Below, piece after piece: positions 18,143 through 27,984 of a stretch of DNA of 64,000 nucleotides. Every line of letters begins with the position of its first letter. Positions within the stretch are counted from its first letter, which is position 1. The position numbers were made by a program, and so were the translations under genes. The stretch comes from Dyella sp. AtDHG13 (GTDB lineage: Bacteria; Pseudomonadota; Gammaproteobacteria; Xanthomonadales; Rhodanobacteraceae). Under the pieces are notes generated by a model, which worked only from the letters and a program-made list of their open reading frames with translations, ran no database searches and was not told the origin of the DNA. The stretch covers positions 601,913 to 665,912 of the forward strand of contig NZ_QICJ01000002.1 in NCBI RefSeq assembly GCF_003201105.1, written 5' to 3'.

Positions 18143-18904
18143 ATGACGCATCACACTCGCGCACCGCGCGTCGCCCTCGTCACCGGCGGCATCGGCGGCC
18201 TGGGCACCGAAATCTGTCGCCAGCTGGCTCAGGCCGGCCGGCAGGTCATCGCCGTCGACCTGGGGAATCGCGAGGAACGGCTCGACGCCTTCCGGCGTGA
18301 CACGGCCGATCTCGATGGTGCGGTGAAGTTCGAAGCCGCCGACGTCAGCCAGTTCGACAGCTGCGCCGAACTCATCGGCCGCGTCGAGCAGCAGCACGGC
18401 AGCGTGGACATCCTGGTGAACGCCGCCGGCATCACGCGCGACACCAGCCTGCGCAAGATGACGCCGCAGCAATGGCACGAGCTGATGCGCGTGAACCTGG
18501 ACGGCGTGTTCAACATGTGCCGCAACGTGGTGGAAGGCATGAGCACGCGCGGCTTCGGCCGCATCGTGAACCTCAGCTCGGTCAACGGCCAGACCGGCCA
18601 GTTCGGCCAGACCAACTACTCCGCCGCCAAGGCCGGCGTGCACGGCTTCGGCATGGCGCTGGCGCGCGAGACGGCGCGCAAGGGCATCACGGTGAATACG
18701 GTGTCGCCCGGCTATTGCGATACCGCGCTGGTGGCCGCCGTGCCGCAGGACATCCGCGAGCAGATCATCGCCGACATTCCCGTCGGCCGCCTCGGCTCGC
18801 CGGGCGACATCGCCCGCGCCGTCGCCTTCCTCACCGCCGACGACGCCGGTTACATCACGGGAGCCAACCTGCCGGTCAATGGCGGGTACTTCATGAGTTT
18901 CTGA
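18143..18904 (+). CDS. phaB: Acetoacetyl-CoA reductase
   Basis: NADPH-dependent short-chain dehydrogenase making (R)-3-hydroxybutyryl-CoA for PHB synthesis. 253 residues with TGGIGGLG cofactor motif (residues 14-21), NAAG near 93, catalytic Ser in NLSSVNG near 148, and YSAAK (Tyr/Lys pair) near 160. C-terminal TGANLPVNGGYFMSF is typical of PhaB. It follows phaR by 102 bases. Neither phaC nor phaA is in the window, so the polymerase is elsewhere. Confidence 0.92.
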   Translation: MTHHTRAPRVALVTGGIGGLGTEICRQLAQAGRQVIAVDLGNREERLDAFRRDTADLDGAVKFEAADVSQFDSCAELIGRVEQQHGSVDILVNAAGITRDTSLRKMTPQQWHELMRVNLDGVFNMCRNVVEGMSTRGFGRIVNLSSVNGQTGQFGQTNYSAAKAGVHGFGMALARETARKGITVNTVSPGYCDTALVAAVPQDIREQIIADIPVGRLGSPGDIARAVAFLTADDAGYITGANLPVNGGYFMSF

Positions 18905-18946
18905 CGAGGGGGCGGTCGCGGTACGCAACACCCTTCGCGCTCAGCT

Positions 18947-19029
18947 CGTCATCCCAGCGAAAGCTGGGATCCAGCGACTTTGAATGCGTGGAAAAAAGGC
19001 ACTGGATCCCAGCTTTCGCTGGGATGACG
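18947..19029. repeat. Perfect 28-bp inverted repeat (intergenic palindromic element)
   Basis: Arms 18947-18974 and 19002-19029 are exact reverse complements, beginning CGTCATCCCAGCGAAAGC on the left, with a 27-base spacer. Each arm also folds on itself (CCCAGC/GCTGGG). It lies between phaB and kmo and would form a strong RNA hairpin. Repeats containing TCATCCCAGC are common intergenic elements in many proteobacteria. Confidence 0.9.
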
Positions 19030-19140
19030 GCCATGACATGCGCGGCACATCGCGCCATGCCGCACTGCGCATCGCCCCGCCCGCCCCGGACCCGCTACTC
19101 TTAGCGTTTTACGCGGTTGCCACCTACGCAGCGGGATTTC

Positions 19141-20541
19141 ATGGCGAAGCACATCACCCTTATCGGCGGCGGCCTGGTCGGCGCCTTGCTGGCGCAGCAA
19201 CTGGCGAAGCGGGGTTTCGCCGTCGACGTTTTCGAGAAGCGCGCCGATCCGCGCATCGCCGGCTTCACCGGTGGCCGCTCCATCAATCTTGCCCTGGCCG
19301 AGCGCGGCCTGCAGGCACTGCGCGAGGCGGGTCTCGCCGAGGATGTGCTCCAGCGCGCGGTGATGATGCGCGGCCGCATGGTGCACACGCGCGACGGCCG
19401 CTCCGGCCTGCAGCGCTACGGCGTGGACGACAGCGAGGTGATCTGGTCGGTCTCGCGTGGCGCGCTGAACATGCTGCTGCTGGACGCCGCCGAAACAGCC
19501 GGCGTGCATTTTCATTTCGGCCAGTCGCTGGCCAGCGCGGATTTCGACCGTGGCCGCATCCGCCTCGTCGACGAGCAAGGCGTGTCGCGCGAGCTCGATG
19601 CGCCCGTCGTCATCGGTGCCGATGGCGCGGGCTCCGCCCTGCGCGCGGCCATGAATGCCCATGCCCCCCTGGGCGAGCGCGTGGAATCGCTGGGCCACGG
19701 CTACAAGGAGCTGGAAATCCCGCCGGCTGGCGGGCTGCCCGCCGACCTGGTCGGGCGCAGCGGTGGGCACGACCAGTTCGCGCTGGAACCGCATGCGCTG
19801 CACATCTGGCCGCGCGGCGGCTACATGTGCATCGCCCTGCCCAATACCGAGGGCAGCTTCACCGTCACGCTGTTCCTGCCGGCGCATGGGCCGCACCCGA
19901 GCTTCGACACGCTGGGCGGCGCGGACAGCGCGCGTGCGTTCTTCGCGGAAGACTTCCCCGACCTGCTGCCGCTGATCCCCGATTTCGCCAACGACTACGA
20001 CAGCCATCCCGTGGGCACGCTGTCCACGCTGTATCTGGACCGCTGGCATCTGGATGGACGCGCGCTGCTCGTCGGCGACGCCGCGCACGCCATCGTGCCC
20101 TTCCACGGCCAGGGCATGAACTGCGGCTTCGAGGACACCGTGGTGCTGGCCGCGCTGCTTGCCGAGGCGCCAGGCGACACCGGCGACGTGTTCGCCGAAT
20201 TCCAGCGCATCCGCCAACCGAACAGCGACGCCATCGCCGCGATGGCGCTGGAAAACTACGTGGAGATGCGCGACTCGGTCGCCGACCCGCACTACCTTGC
20301 CAAGCGTGCGCTGGGCGCCCTGCTGGCCGAACGCGCGCCGGAACACTTCATGGCGCGCTACCGCATGGTCACCTTCACCCACCTGCCCTACGCCTACGCT
20401 TACGAGCGCGGCCGCGCGCAGGACGTGCTGCTGGATCAATTGCTGCGCGGCTCCGCCGACGCCACGGCGGTGGACCTGGGCGCCGCCGTCGACGCGCTTC
20501 GCGCCACGCTGCCGCCATTGCCCGATCTGCGGCATGGATGA
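19141..20541 (+). CDS. kmo: Kynurenine 3-monooxygenase
   Basis: FAD- and NADPH-dependent hydroxylase turning L-kynurenine into 3-hydroxykynurenine on the tryptophan-to-quinolinate/NAD route. 466 residues from MAKHITLIGGG at 19141. The FAD motif is GGGLVGALLAQQLAKRG (residues 8-24), then the KMO-typical RSINLALAERG near 49, and the second FAD motif GDAAHAIVPFHGQGMNCGFED near 315. The C-terminal region lacks a clear membrane anchor, as in other bacterial enzymes. The other kyn genes are not adjacent. It overlaps the next gene by 8 bases. Confidence 0.93.
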   Translation: MAKHITLIGGGLVGALLAQQLAKRGFAVDVFEKRADPRIAGFTGGRSINLALAERGLQALREAGLAEDVLQRAVMMRGRMVHTRDGRSGLQRYGVDDSEVIWSVSRGALNMLLLDAAETAGVHFHFGQSLASADFDRGRIRLVDEQGVSRELDAPVVIGADGAGSALRAAMNAHAPLGERVESLGHGYKELEIPPAGGLPADLVGRSGGHDQFALEPHALHIWPRGGYMCIALPNTEGSFTVTLFLPAHGPHPSFDTLGGADSARAFFAEDFPDLLPLIPDFANDYDSHPVGTLSTLYLDRWHLDGRALLVGDAAHAIVPFHGQGMNCGFEDTVVLAALLAEAPGDTGDVFAEFQRIRQPNSDAIAAMALENYVEMRDSVADPHYLAKRALGALLAERAPEHFMARYRMVTFTHLPYAYAYERGRAQDVLLDQLLRGSADATAVDLGAAVDALRATLPPLPDLRHG

Positions 20542-20974
20542 GGCGCTGCTCGCCGCGTACCGGGCCACCGACTACCGGGTGCGCCTGCCACGCGGCGGCT
20601 GGGCCACCATCCGCATCGATCACGCCCTGCCACCCGCCTTGCTTGCCTTGAGCGGGAACCGCGCTTGGGGTTTCATCACGGCCTGGAACCCGCTTTCACG
20701 GCCGACTTCCCTCGCCCACAACCGCGCGGCGCAGCGCACGCTGCTGGCGACGTTGCGCGCCTTGCCGCAAACCGTGCAGGTTCGCGCCGGCGTCGGCGCC
20801 AGCCCGGATGGGCGATGGCGGGAAGCGAGCCTGTGGGTGGTCGGCCCGGATGTGGCCGCGCTCGATGAACTGGCCCGCCAATTCGGACAGTTCGGCTACG
20901 TGCACGGCGAGGCCGCATCGCCCGCGCGGCTGCGCCTTGTGCCCGGTCTCGGCGCGCCGGCCACGGACGTATGA
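20534..20974 (+). CDS. DUF3293 protein
   Basis: 146-residue soluble protein. LAAYRATDYRVR at the N-terminus and the segment WGFITAWNPLSRPTSLAHN near residues 45-65 mark DUF3293; the family function is unknown. It starts inside the end of kmo (8-base overlap), so the two are translated together, and it ends 79 bases before ccmA. Confidence 0.85.
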   Translation: MDEALLAAYRATDYRVRLPRGGWATIRIDHALPPALLALSGNRAWGFITAWNPLSRPTSLAHNRAAQRTLLATLRALPQTVQVRAGVGASPDGRWREASLWVVGPDVAALDELARQFGQFGYVHGEAASPARLRLVPGLGAPATDV

Positions 20975-21053
20975 AAAGGGCGAAGCGGACACATTCCGCT
21001 GGCGGCACCCCGCCGCATGGACAAGCCCGCCGGGCTTTGCGGACAATCGGCCG

Positions 21054-21692
21054 ATGACTGCCCCTCACGCCGTCGCCGCGCCTCTGCTGGAGGCCCGGGC
21101 GCTCACTTTCTACCGCCAGGACGAACCCGTGTTCGGCCCGCTGGATTTCTGTCTGCACGAAGGTGAAGTGGCGCTGGTGGAGGGCGACAACGGCAGCGGC
21201 AAGACGACCTTGCTGCGCATCCTTGCCGGTTTGCTGCATATCGACGAAGGCTCGCTCGCCTGGCGCGGCCAGCCGTGGCGTCGCGTGGAGCATCTCGGCG
21301 ACACGCTCTTCCTCGGCCATCACCTCGGCCTCAAGGCCGATCTCAGTGCGCGGGAGAACCTCGCCGTTGCCGCAGGTCTTTACGGTGCGCGCGATGGACG
21401 CTCGGTGGGTGGCGTGCTCAACGACATCGGTCTCGCCGGTTACGAAGACGAGCCCGTGCGCCGGCTTTCCGCCGGCCAGAAAAAACGCGCCGCGCTCGCG
21501 CGCCTGCTGCTGCTGCCCGCCACGCTGTGGCTGCTGGACGAGCCTTACGCCAATCTCGACCGCACCGGCATCGAACTGGTGAATCGCCTGCTCGCGCAGC
21601 ACGCGGCGGAAGGCGGCGCCGCCCTGGTGACCAGCCACGGCGCGGTGAGCTTTCTCGCCGGCGAACCGAAACGGGTACGCATGCACGCATGA
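21054..21692 (+). CDS. ccmA: Cytochrome c maturation ATPase CcmA
   Basis: ATPase of the CcmABCD complex that releases heme-loaded CcmE from CcmC. 212 residues. It shows Walker A GDNGSGKTT near residue 44, the signature LSAGQKKR near 138 (the QKKR form is typical of CcmA), and Walker B LWLLDEPYANLD. The start MTAPHAVAA is at 21054. The stop overlaps ccmB (ATGA). First gene of a nine-gene ccm operon. Confidence 0.95.
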   Translation: MTAPHAVAAPLLEARALTFYRQDEPVFGPLDFCLHEGEVALVEGDNGSGKTTLLRILAGLLHIDEGSLAWRGQPWRRVEHLGDTLFLGHHLGLKADLSARENLAVAAGLYGARDGRSVGGVLNDIGLAGYEDEPVRRLSAGQKKRAALARLLLLPATLWLLDEPYANLDRTGIELVNRLLAQHAAEGGAALVTSHGAVSFLAGEPKRVRMHA

Positions 21693-22375
21693 GCCACGCG
21701 CCGCTCGCTTCCGCCTGCGCCGCCGTGCTGCGCCGCGACCTCACCCTGGCCTGGCGTCGTCGCGGCGACATCGTCATGCCGGTGCTGTATGCGTTGATCG
21801 TGATCACGCTGTTTCCGTTCGCACTGGGGCCGGAAGAGGCCCTGCTCCAGCGCATCGCCGGCGGCGCGGTGCTGGTGACCATGCTGCTGGCCATGCTGCT
21901 GGCGCTGGACGCCATGTTCCGCAGCGACATCGAAGACGGTTCGCTGGAGCAACTCATGCTGTCGCCGCAGCCGCTGGCGCTGATGCTGGGCATGAAGATC
22001 CTGGCGCACTGGATCACCACCGCCCTGCCGCTCATCGTCATTGCGCCGTTGCTGGCCGGCATGCTGCATTTGCCCACGGCGGTGATGCCGGTGCTGGTCT
22101 ACGCGCTGCTGCTGTCCACGCCCTTGCTGAGCCTGCTCGGCGCGGTACTGGTGGCGCTGACGGCCGGCACGCGACGCTCTGGTATGCTGCTGGCGCTGAT
22201 GCTGCTGCCGCTTTGCGTACCCGTGGTGATCTTTGCCGCAGGCGCCGTCGCCGCGGCTCAACAGGGGCTGCCGTGGCTTGCGCCCATCGCCTGGCTGGGC
22301 GCCGCGCTGGTCATGGCGCTGGTGCTCGCCCCCCTGGCCTGTGCCACCGCCCTCCGCATAGCTCTGGATGCATAG
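21689..22375 (+). CDS. ccmB: Heme exporter permease CcmB
   Basis: Six-helix membrane subunit of the CcmAB transporter, 228 residues. The N-terminal RRDLTLAWRRRGD and the segment MFRSDIEDGSLEQLMLSPQP near residue 75 are family-conserved. The ATG overlaps the ccmA stop. The gene ends in TAG whose last two bases are also the first bases of a 136-bp inverted-repeat element. Confidence 0.95.
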   Translation: MSHAPLASACAAVLRRDLTLAWRRRGDIVMPVLYALIVITLFPFALGPEEALLQRIAGGAVLVTMLLAMLLALDAMFRSDIEDGSLEQLMLSPQPLALMLGMKILAHWITTALPLIVIAPLLAGMLHLPTAVMPVLVYALLLSTPLLSLLGAVLVALTAGTRRSGMLLALMLLPLCVPVVIFAAGAVAAAQQGLPWLAPIAWLGAALVMALVLAPLACATALRIALDA

Positions 22376-22509
22376 GAACCTGTTTATGCCTGTTCCATAC
22401 CCCGCGTTGTCGCTCAGGCGTGTATCGACATACACGTCCTTCGTTCTTCCTTGTCCTGCGCGCAAACAGATCCCGGCGCGGGGCATGGAACAGGCATAAA
22501 CAGGTTCCT
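22374..22509. repeat. 136-bp long inverted-repeat element between ccmB and ccmC
   Basis: Arms of 33 bases at 22374-22406 and 22477-22509 are reverse complements with a single mismatch (left arm begins AGGAACCTGTTTATGCC). The 70-base centre holds a further palindrome CGTGTAT/ATACACG at 22419-22436. The element begins within the ccmB stop codon and ends seven bases before the ccmC ATG. It has the layout of a miniature inverted-repeat element or a REP doublet. No coding capacity. Confidence 0.85.
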
Positions 22510-22515
22510 GAGACA

Positions 22516-23325
22516 ATGGCCAACTGGATCCCGCTCTGGGTTCACAAGCTCAGCTCGCCGCCGAACTTCTACCGTTTCGCCGGCGTGGTTCGCCCGTGGG
22601 CGCTGGCCCTTGCGCTGATCACCGGCGCCGTCGCGCTCTACGGTGGACTGGTCCTGGCGCCGGCGGATTACCAGCAAGGCGATGCCTACCGCATCATCTT
22701 CATCCACGTGCCCAGCGCGTGGATGAGCCTCTTCATCTATGGCGTGATGGCCGTCGCCTCGTTCATCTCGCTGGTGTGGCGCATCAAGCTGGCCGAAGTG
22801 GTGGCGATGGAATCGGCGCCCATCGGCGCGGCCTTCACCTTCATCACCCTGGTCACCGGCTCGTTGTGGGGCAAGCCGATGTGGGGCACATGGTGGACGT
22901 GGGATGCGCGCCTCACTTCCGAGCTGGTGCTGCTGTTTCTGTACCTCGGCGTGATCGGCCTGTACCACTCCTTCGAGGATCGCCGGCAAGGCGCGCGCGC
23001 CGCTGCCTTCCTCGCCATCATCGGCATCATCAATGTGCCGATCGTGCATTTCTCGGTGAACTGGTGGAACACGCTGCACCAGGGTTCCACCGTGCGCATC
23101 CTCGGGCCCTCGAAGATCAGCGGCGACATGCTGTGGCCGCTGCTCACCATGATGGCCGCGACCAAGTTCTATTACATCGCCAGCCTGTTTGGCCGCGTGC
23201 GCACCGACTTGCTTTCGATGGAAAGCGGCAAGGACTGGGTAAAGCAGATTGCCGACGCATACGGCAGTGCCAGTGCCGCGAGCGCAGGACGCGCAGGAGC
23301 GGCAGAGAAGGAGAGCAAGGCATGA
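22516..23325 (+). CDS. ccmC: Heme export/attachment protein CcmC
   Basis: Six-helix membrane protein that hands heme to CcmE. 269 residues. The tryptophan-rich periplasmic motif [17 protein letters not shown] lies near residue 128. External heme-ligand histidines lie in FIHVPSAW near 62 and NWWNTLHQG near 183. The start at 22516 directly follows the inverted-repeat element, so the ribosome-binding site (CCTGAGACA) is partly made by it. The stop overlaps ccmD. Confidence 0.95.
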   Translation: MANWIPLWVHKLSSPPNFYRFAGVVRPWALALALITGAVALYGGLVLAPADYQQGDAYRIIFIHVPSAWMSLFIYGVMAVASFISLVWRIKLAEVVAMESAPIGAAFTFITLVTGSLWGKPMWGTWWTWDARLTSELVLLFLYLGVIGLYHSFEDRRQGARAAAFLAIIGIINVPIVHFSVNWWNTLHQGSTVRILGPSKISGDMLWPLLTMMAATKFYYIASLFGRVRTDLLSMESGKDWVKQIADAYGSASAASAGRAGAAEKESKA

Positions 23326-23507
23326 GCGCCTTTCTCGCCATGGGCGGCTACGCCATGTACGTGTGGCCGGCGTATGCGGTGTTCTTCATCGTGCTGATCG
23401 CCGACTACCTCAACCCGTCGCTGCGCCGCCGCCGCAACCTGCGCGAACTGCGCAGCCGCATGGCGCGGCAGGCCGCACGCCAGCAACGCAACCCGACACC
23501 GCCCTGA
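23322..23507 (+). CDS. ccmD: Cytochrome c maturation protein CcmD
   Basis: Short membrane protein of 61 residues that completes the CcmABC complex. It has [18 protein letters not shown], the conserved CcmD membrane helix near residues 8-26, then a very basic tail ([12 protein letters not shown]). The ATG overlaps the ccmC stop. The gene is identified by position, size and this pattern. Confidence 0.9.
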   Translation: MSAFLAMGGYAMYVWPAYAVFFIVLIADYLNPSLRRRRNLRELRSRMARQAARQQRNPTPP

Positions 23508-23527
23508 GCGCACCTACGCGAATGAGC

Positions 23528-23995
23528 ATGAACCCTACACGCAAGCGCCGGCTCACCATCGTCCTGCTCATCGTCGCCGCGGCGGCCGTGGCCGTGGGCC
23601 TGATCGTGTTCGCCCTGCAGCAGAACATGAACTACCTGTTCACGCCGAGCCAGGTGCAGACGGGGCAAGCGAACGGCTACAAGACCTTCCGCCTCGGCGG
23701 CATGGTGAAGGCCGGCTCTATCCAGCGCAGCAACGATTCGCTCAAGGTCACCTTCACCGTGGTCGATGCCAGCGGCTCGATGCCGGTGGAATACAACGGC
23801 ATCCTGCCGGACCTGTTTCGTGACAACCAATCCGTGATCGCCACCGGCCACATGGACAACGCCCGCTTCATGGCCACCGAAGTGCTGGCCAAGCATGACG
23901 AAACCTACATGCCCAAGGAGCTGAAGGACGCCATGGCCAAGGCCCACGAGGGCAAGCACGTGAACGAGGAAGCCGGACAGGACAAGCCGCAATGA
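23528..23995 (+). CDS. ccmE: Heme chaperone CcmE
   Basis: Periplasmic, membrane-anchored chaperone that carries covalently bound heme. 155 residues from [10 protein letters not shown]; an ATG two codons upstream (23522) is also possible. One N-terminal anchor (residues 9-29), an OB-fold domain, and the heme-binding motif HDETYMP near residue 122 whose His forms the covalent bond, followed by a charged disordered tail. It overlaps ccmF by 4 bases. Confidence 0.95.
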   Translation: MNPTRKRRLTIVLLIVAAAAVAVGLIVFALQQNMNYLFTPSQVQTGQANGYKTFRLGGMVKAGSIQRSNDSLKVTFTVVDASGSMPVEYNGILPDLFRDNQSVIATGHMDNARFMATEVLAKHDETYMPKELKDAMAKAHEGKHVNEEAGQDKPQ

Positions 23996-25965
23996 CGCCC
24001 GAACTCGGTCAACTCGCGCTGATCCTCGCGCTGCTGCTCGCCTTCGCGCAGGGTGTGCTGCCGCTGATCGGTGCCTGGCGCGGCAACCGCGCGCTGATGG
24101 CCATCGCGCGGCCCGCCGCGGCGGGGCAGGCCGTGTTCGTCACGCTGGCTTTCGTGCTGCTGGTGTTGGCCTTCCTGTCGTTCGACTTCTCCGTGCAGTA
24201 CGTCGCCGACAACTCCAACCTGGCGCTGCCCTGGTACTACCGCATCGCCGCCGTGTGGGGCGCGCACGAGGGTTCGCTGCTGCTGTGGATCTTCATCCTC
24301 AACCTGTGGACGCTCGCGCTCGCCACGCTCAGCCGCAACCTGCCCGAGGTATTCGTGGCGCGCGTGCTCGGCGTGCTCGGCCTGGTCGCCGTGGGCTTTC
24401 TCGCCTTCATCATCTTCACCTCCAACCCGTTCGCACGCCTGCTGCCGATGCCGCCGGATGGCGGCGACCTGAACCCGGTATTGCAGGACCCGGGCATGAC
24501 CTTCCACCCGCCGGTGCTCTACATGGGCTACGTCGGCTTCTCGGTGGCGTTCGCCTTCTCCATCGCGGCCTTGCTCGGCGGCGAACTGGAGCAGGCGTGG
24601 GTGCGCTGGGCGCGTCCGTGGACCAATGTGGCCTGGGGTTTTCTTTCCGCCGGCATCGTCGCGGGCAGTTGGTGGGCCTATGCGGAACTCGGCTGGGGCG
24701 GCTGGTGGTTCTGGGATCCAGTGGAAAACGCCAGCTTCATGCCGTGGCTGGTCGGTGCGGCGCTAATCCACGCGCAGGCAGTGACGGAGAAACGCGGCGG
24801 CCTGCGCGCGTGGACCATCCTGCTGTCCATCTTCGCGTTCTCGCTGTCGCTGCTCGGCACCTTCCTGGTGCGCTCGGGCGTGCTCACCTCGGTGCATGCG
24901 TTCGCCTCCGATCCGCGCCGCGGCCTGTTCATCCTGTGCTTCCTCGCCGTGGTGGTCGGCGGCTCGCTGCTGCTGTACGCCATGCGCGCACCGAAGGTGG
25001 CGGGCGGCAAACCCTTCAGCGTGGTCTCGCGTGAAACCGCCATCCTGATCGGCAACCTGATGCTTACCGTGGCGGCGGCCATGGTGCTGCTGGGCACGCT
25101 GTTTCCGCTGCTGGGCGATGCGCTGAACCTGGGCAAGATTTCGGTGGGGCCGCCCTACTTCGGTTTCCTGTTCACCCTGCTGATGATTCCGGTGGTGCTG
25201 CTGCTGCCGTTCGGCCCGTACCTGCGCTGGGGCAAGAGCGACGTGCCGGTGCTGAAGAAGGTGCTGTGGCGCGCGGGCCTCGCGGCGGTTGCCTGCGCCA
25301 TCGTCGCGGCCCTCGCCACCGGCGGCGAAGCCAAGGCCATCGCCGGCACCGCAGCGGCAGTGTGGTGCGGCTTCGGCACCCTGCTCTACGTGCTCAAGCG
25401 CTGGCGCGAGATGCCGGCGGGCCGTCGCTACCCGGCGGAGATGGCCGGCATGCTGCTCGCGCATTTCGGCGTGGGCGTGTTCCTTGCCGGCGTGCTGCTC
25501 ACCAATGCGCTGAGCGTGGAACGCGACGTGCGCGTGGCGCCGAGCCAGACGGAAAGCATCGGCGGCTACCAGTTCCGCTTCGATGGCGTGCAGCACACGC
25601 GGGGCCCGAATTGGGAAGGCGACCAGGGCACCATCACCGTGCTGCGCAACGGCAGCGAAGTGGCCGTGATGCACCCGCAGAAGCGCACCTATTCGCGCGG
25701 CCAGGTGCAGACCGAGTCGGCCATCAACCCCGGCCTGTTCCGCGACCTGTACGTGGCGCTGGGCGAACCGATGGATCCCAAGCAGCCGGAAGGCGCCTGG
25801 GCGTTGCGCCTGTACGACAAGCCCTTCGTGCGCTGGATCTGGGCCGGCGGCCTGCTGATGATGCTGGGCGGTTTCTTCGCCGCCGCGGATCGCCGCTTCC
25901 GCACCAAGCGCATAGCGGAGACGGAAGCGGTGCCCGCTGCCGCCTTGCAGGAGTCGCGCGCATGA
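23992..25965 (+). CDS. ccmF: Heme lyase subunit CcmF
   Basis: Large membrane protein of the CcmFGHI ligation system that attaches heme to apocytochrome c. 657 residues with about 15 helices. The WWD motif [17 protein letters not shown] lies near residue 235. Conserved [11 protein letters not shown] and [10 protein letters not shown] segments surround it. Both ends overlap neighbours by 4 bases (ATGA). Confidence 0.96.
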   Translation: MTPELGQLALILALLLAFAQGVLPLIGAWRGNRALMAIARPAAAGQAVFVTLAFVLLVLAFLSFDFSVQYVADNSNLALPWYYRIAAVWGAHEGSLLLWIFILNLWTLALATLSRNLPEVFVARVLGVLGLVAVGFLAFIIFTSNPFARLLPMPPDGGDLNPVLQDPGMTFHPPVLYMGYVGFSVAFAFSIAALLGGELEQAWVRWARPWTNVAWGFLSAGIVAGSWWAYAELGWGGWWFWDPVENASFMPWLVGAALIHAQAVTEKRGGLRAWTILLSIFAFSLSLLGTFLVRSGVLTSVHAFASDPRRGLFILCFLAVVVGGSLLLYAMRAPKVAGGKPFSVVSRETAILIGNLMLTVAAAMVLLGTLFPLLGDALNLGKISVGPPYFGFLFTLLMIPVVLLLPFGPYLRWGKSDVPVLKKVLWRAGLAAVACAIVAALATGGEAKAIAGTAAAVWCGFGTLLYVLKRWREMPAGRRYPAEMAGMLLAHFGVGVFLAGVLLTNALSVERDVRVAPSQTESIGGYQFRFDGVQHTRGPNWEGDQGTITVLRNGSEVAVMHPQKRTYSRGQVQTESAINPGLFRDLYVALGEPMDPKQPEGAWALRLYDKPFVRWIWAGGLLMMLGGFFAAADRRFRTKRIAETEAVPAAALQESRA

Positions 25966-26504
25966 GCCGCTTGATTCCCTTCTTCGGCTTCCTGCTGCTG
26001 GTCGCGCTGTTTGGCTTCGGCATCTGGTGGAACACGCAGCACGATCAACGCGAAGTGCCTTCGCCCCTGATCAACAAGCCGGCGCCCGCCTTCGTGCTGC
26101 CCAAGCTGGACGACCCCGCGCAGACCGTGAGCCGCGATGCATTGCTCGGCAAGCCCTATCTCATCAACGTGTTCGCCAGCTGGTGCGTCGCCTGCGGCGA
26201 GGAGCATCCGGTGCTGATGGCCCAGGGCAAATCCATCGGCGTGCCCGTCATCGGCTACAACTACAAGGACGACGCCAGCGACGCGAAGAACTGGCTGGCG
26301 CAGCACGGCAACCCATACAACATGGTCATCGTGGATCGCGAGGGCCGCACTGCCATCGACTTCGGCGTGTACGGTGCGCCGGAGAGCTTCCTCGTCGATG
26401 GCAAGGGCATCATCCGCTACAAGCGCATCGGCCCGTTGACGCCCGAAGCCATCGAGAAGGAACTCAAACCCGCCATCGCCGCCCTGGCGAAGGAGTCGCC
26501 ATGA
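25962..26504 (+). CDS. ccmG: Thiol:disulfide interchange protein CcmG/DsbE
   Basis: Periplasmic thioredoxin-like protein that keeps the CXXCH cysteines of apocytochromes reduced. 180 residues: an N-terminal membrane anchor (residues 4-22), the active site WCVAC near residue 73, and the family segment GVYGAPESFLVDGKG with the cis-proline. The acidic insert GEEHPVL after the active site is typical of CcmG. Confidence 0.95.
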   Translation: MSRLIPFFGFLLLVALFGFGIWWNTQHDQREVPSPLINKPAPAFVLPKLDDPAQTVSRDALLGKPYLINVFASWCVACGEEHPVLMAQGKSIGVPVIGYNYKDDASDAKNWLAQHGNPYNMVIVDREGRTAIDFGVYGAPESFLVDGKGIIRYKRIGPLTPEAIEKELKPAIAALAKESP

Positions 26505-26944
26505 GGCGCGTGCTCCTGCTGGTGTCGATGTGCCTGTTCGCCTGTATCGCCATCGCACAGGCCATCGACCCGCTGCCCTTCAAGGATCACGCGCAGGAAG
26601 TGCGCTTCCAGAACCTGACGCGTGAACTGCGCTGCCTGGTATGCCAGAACGAAAACCTGGCCGACTCCAACGCCGACCTTGCGCGCGACCTGCGGCACGA
26701 AGTGTTCAACCTGATGCAGCAGGGCAAGAGCGACGAGGAGATCAAGCAATACCTCGTCGACCGTTATTCCGATTTCGTGTTGTACGACCCGCCGGTGCAG
26801 GGCAGCACGCTGCTGTTGTGGTTCGGGCCGTTGGTGATCTTGCTGGCCGGTGCGGCGGTGGTCGTGGTCACGGTGCGCCGGCGCGCGCGCCCGGCCAACG
26901 CCGCCATGGACGACAGACCGGCCGATGAAGGGGACGACTGGTGA
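26501..26944 (+). CDS. ccmH: Cytochrome c maturation protein CcmH
   Basis: Redox subunit of the heme lyase. 147 residues: signal peptide (ending near AQA), the motif LRCLVCQNENLADSNADLA near residue 44 with the LRCxxCQ cysteine pair, a three-helix bundle, and one C-terminal membrane helix (residues 105-127). Overlaps both ccmG and ccmI by 4 bases. This is the short CcmH form; the TPR part is in the separate ccmI. Confidence 0.95.
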   Translation: MRRVLLLVSMCLFACIAIAQAIDPLPFKDHAQEVRFQNLTRELRCLVCQNENLADSNADLARDLRHEVFNLMQQGKSDEEIKQYLVDRYSDFVLYDPPVQGSTLLLWFGPLVILLAGAAVVVVTVRRRARPANAAMDDRPADEGDDW

Positions 26945-27984
26945 GGCTGGCTTTTTATCTGATCACCGCGTCGATGATCGTCGCGGCGCTGCTCCTCGTG
27001 TTGTGGCCGCTGGTGCGCCACGGACGCCAGCAGGGCCGCCCGCGCGGCGTGTTCGCGCTGGCCATGCTCGTGGCGTTCTGCCTGCCCGTCGCCGCCATCG
27101 GGCTTTACCTCGCCGTGGGTACGCCCGTGGCGCTGGATGGCGTGCCCAAGGCCGACGCCGGCATGAGCATCGACCAGGCCGTGGCTGAACTGAAAACCCA
27201 TCTCACGCAGAAGCCGGACGACCTGCAAGGCTGGATGCTGCTGGGCCAGACCTACAGCGTGATGCACAAGGCCGCCGACGCACGCGACGCCTACGATCAC
27301 GCGCTCAAGCTCGACCAGGACAACAGCGTCGCCATGGTCGGCTGGGCCGAGGCCGATTCGCTGCTGCGCGAAGACCACCGCATCGAAGGACGCGCGCAGG
27401 AACTGCTGGAGCGCGCGGTGAAGATCGACCCGCAAAGCCAGCGCGGACTGTGGCTGCTCGGCATCAGCCAGTTCCAGCACGACCAGTACGCGGAAGCGGC
27501 CGCCACCTGGCGCACGCTGCAACCGCAGCTCGATCCCGGCTCCAACGTGGCCAAGGCCGTGCAGGAGCAGATCGCCGTGGCCGAGGCCCGCGCCAACGGC
27601 GGCAAGACCGCGCCGGAAACGCCCACCGCGGAAGCCGCGCAGCCGTCGCTGCAGGTGCAGGTCGCGCTGTCGCCCTCGCTGAAGGACAAGCTCGCGCCGG
27701 GCGACACTTTGTTCGTCTACGCCCGCGCCGAACAGGGCCCGCCGATGCCGCTGGCCGTGGCGAAACTGGACGCCTCCGCCCTGCCCGCCACGGTCACCCT
27801 CAACGACGGGATGGGCATGACGCCGCAACTCAAACTATCCTCGGCGTCGCGCGTGTTCGTCGGCGCCCGCATCAGCAAGAGCGGCCAGGCCATCGCCCAG
27901 CCGGGCGACCTGGAAGGCGATGCCGGCGTGGTCGATGTGAACACGCACACGCCCATCCGCATCAGCATCGACAAGGTTCACTGA
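26941..27984 (+). CDS. ccmI: Apocytochrome chaperone CcmI (TPR)
   Basis: Binds apocytochrome c for delivery to CcmF/H. 347 residues with a GTG start that overlaps the ccmH stop. Two N-terminal membrane helices (near residues 5-22 and 35-55), TPR repeats near residues 90-200 (GWMLLGQTYSVMHKAADARDA and GLWLLGISQFQHDQYAEAA), and a C-terminal periplasmic domain of about 110 residues with VFVGARISKSGQAIAQPGD. Confidence 0.92.
   Translation: MRLAFYLITASMIVAALLLVLWPLVRHGRQQGRPRGVFALAMLVAFCLPVAAIGLYLAVGTPVALDGVPKADAGMSIDQAVAELKTHLTQKPDDLQGWMLLGQTYSVMHKAADARDAYDHALKLDQDNSVAMVGWAEADSLLREDHRIEGRAQELLERAVKIDPQSQRGLWLLGISQFQHDQYAEAAATWRTLQPQLDPGSNVAKAVQEQIAVAEARANGGKTAPETPTAEAAQPSLQVQVALSPSLKDKLAPGDTLFVYARAEQGPPMPLAVAKLDASALPATVTLNDGMGMTPQLKLSSASRVFVGARISKSGQAIAQPGDLEGDAGVVDVNTHTPIRISIDKVH

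Noticed and set aside
16463..18931. 820-codon minus-strand open frame over emrB, phaR and phaB
   Set aside because: Shadow of three known genes, with low-complexity composition.
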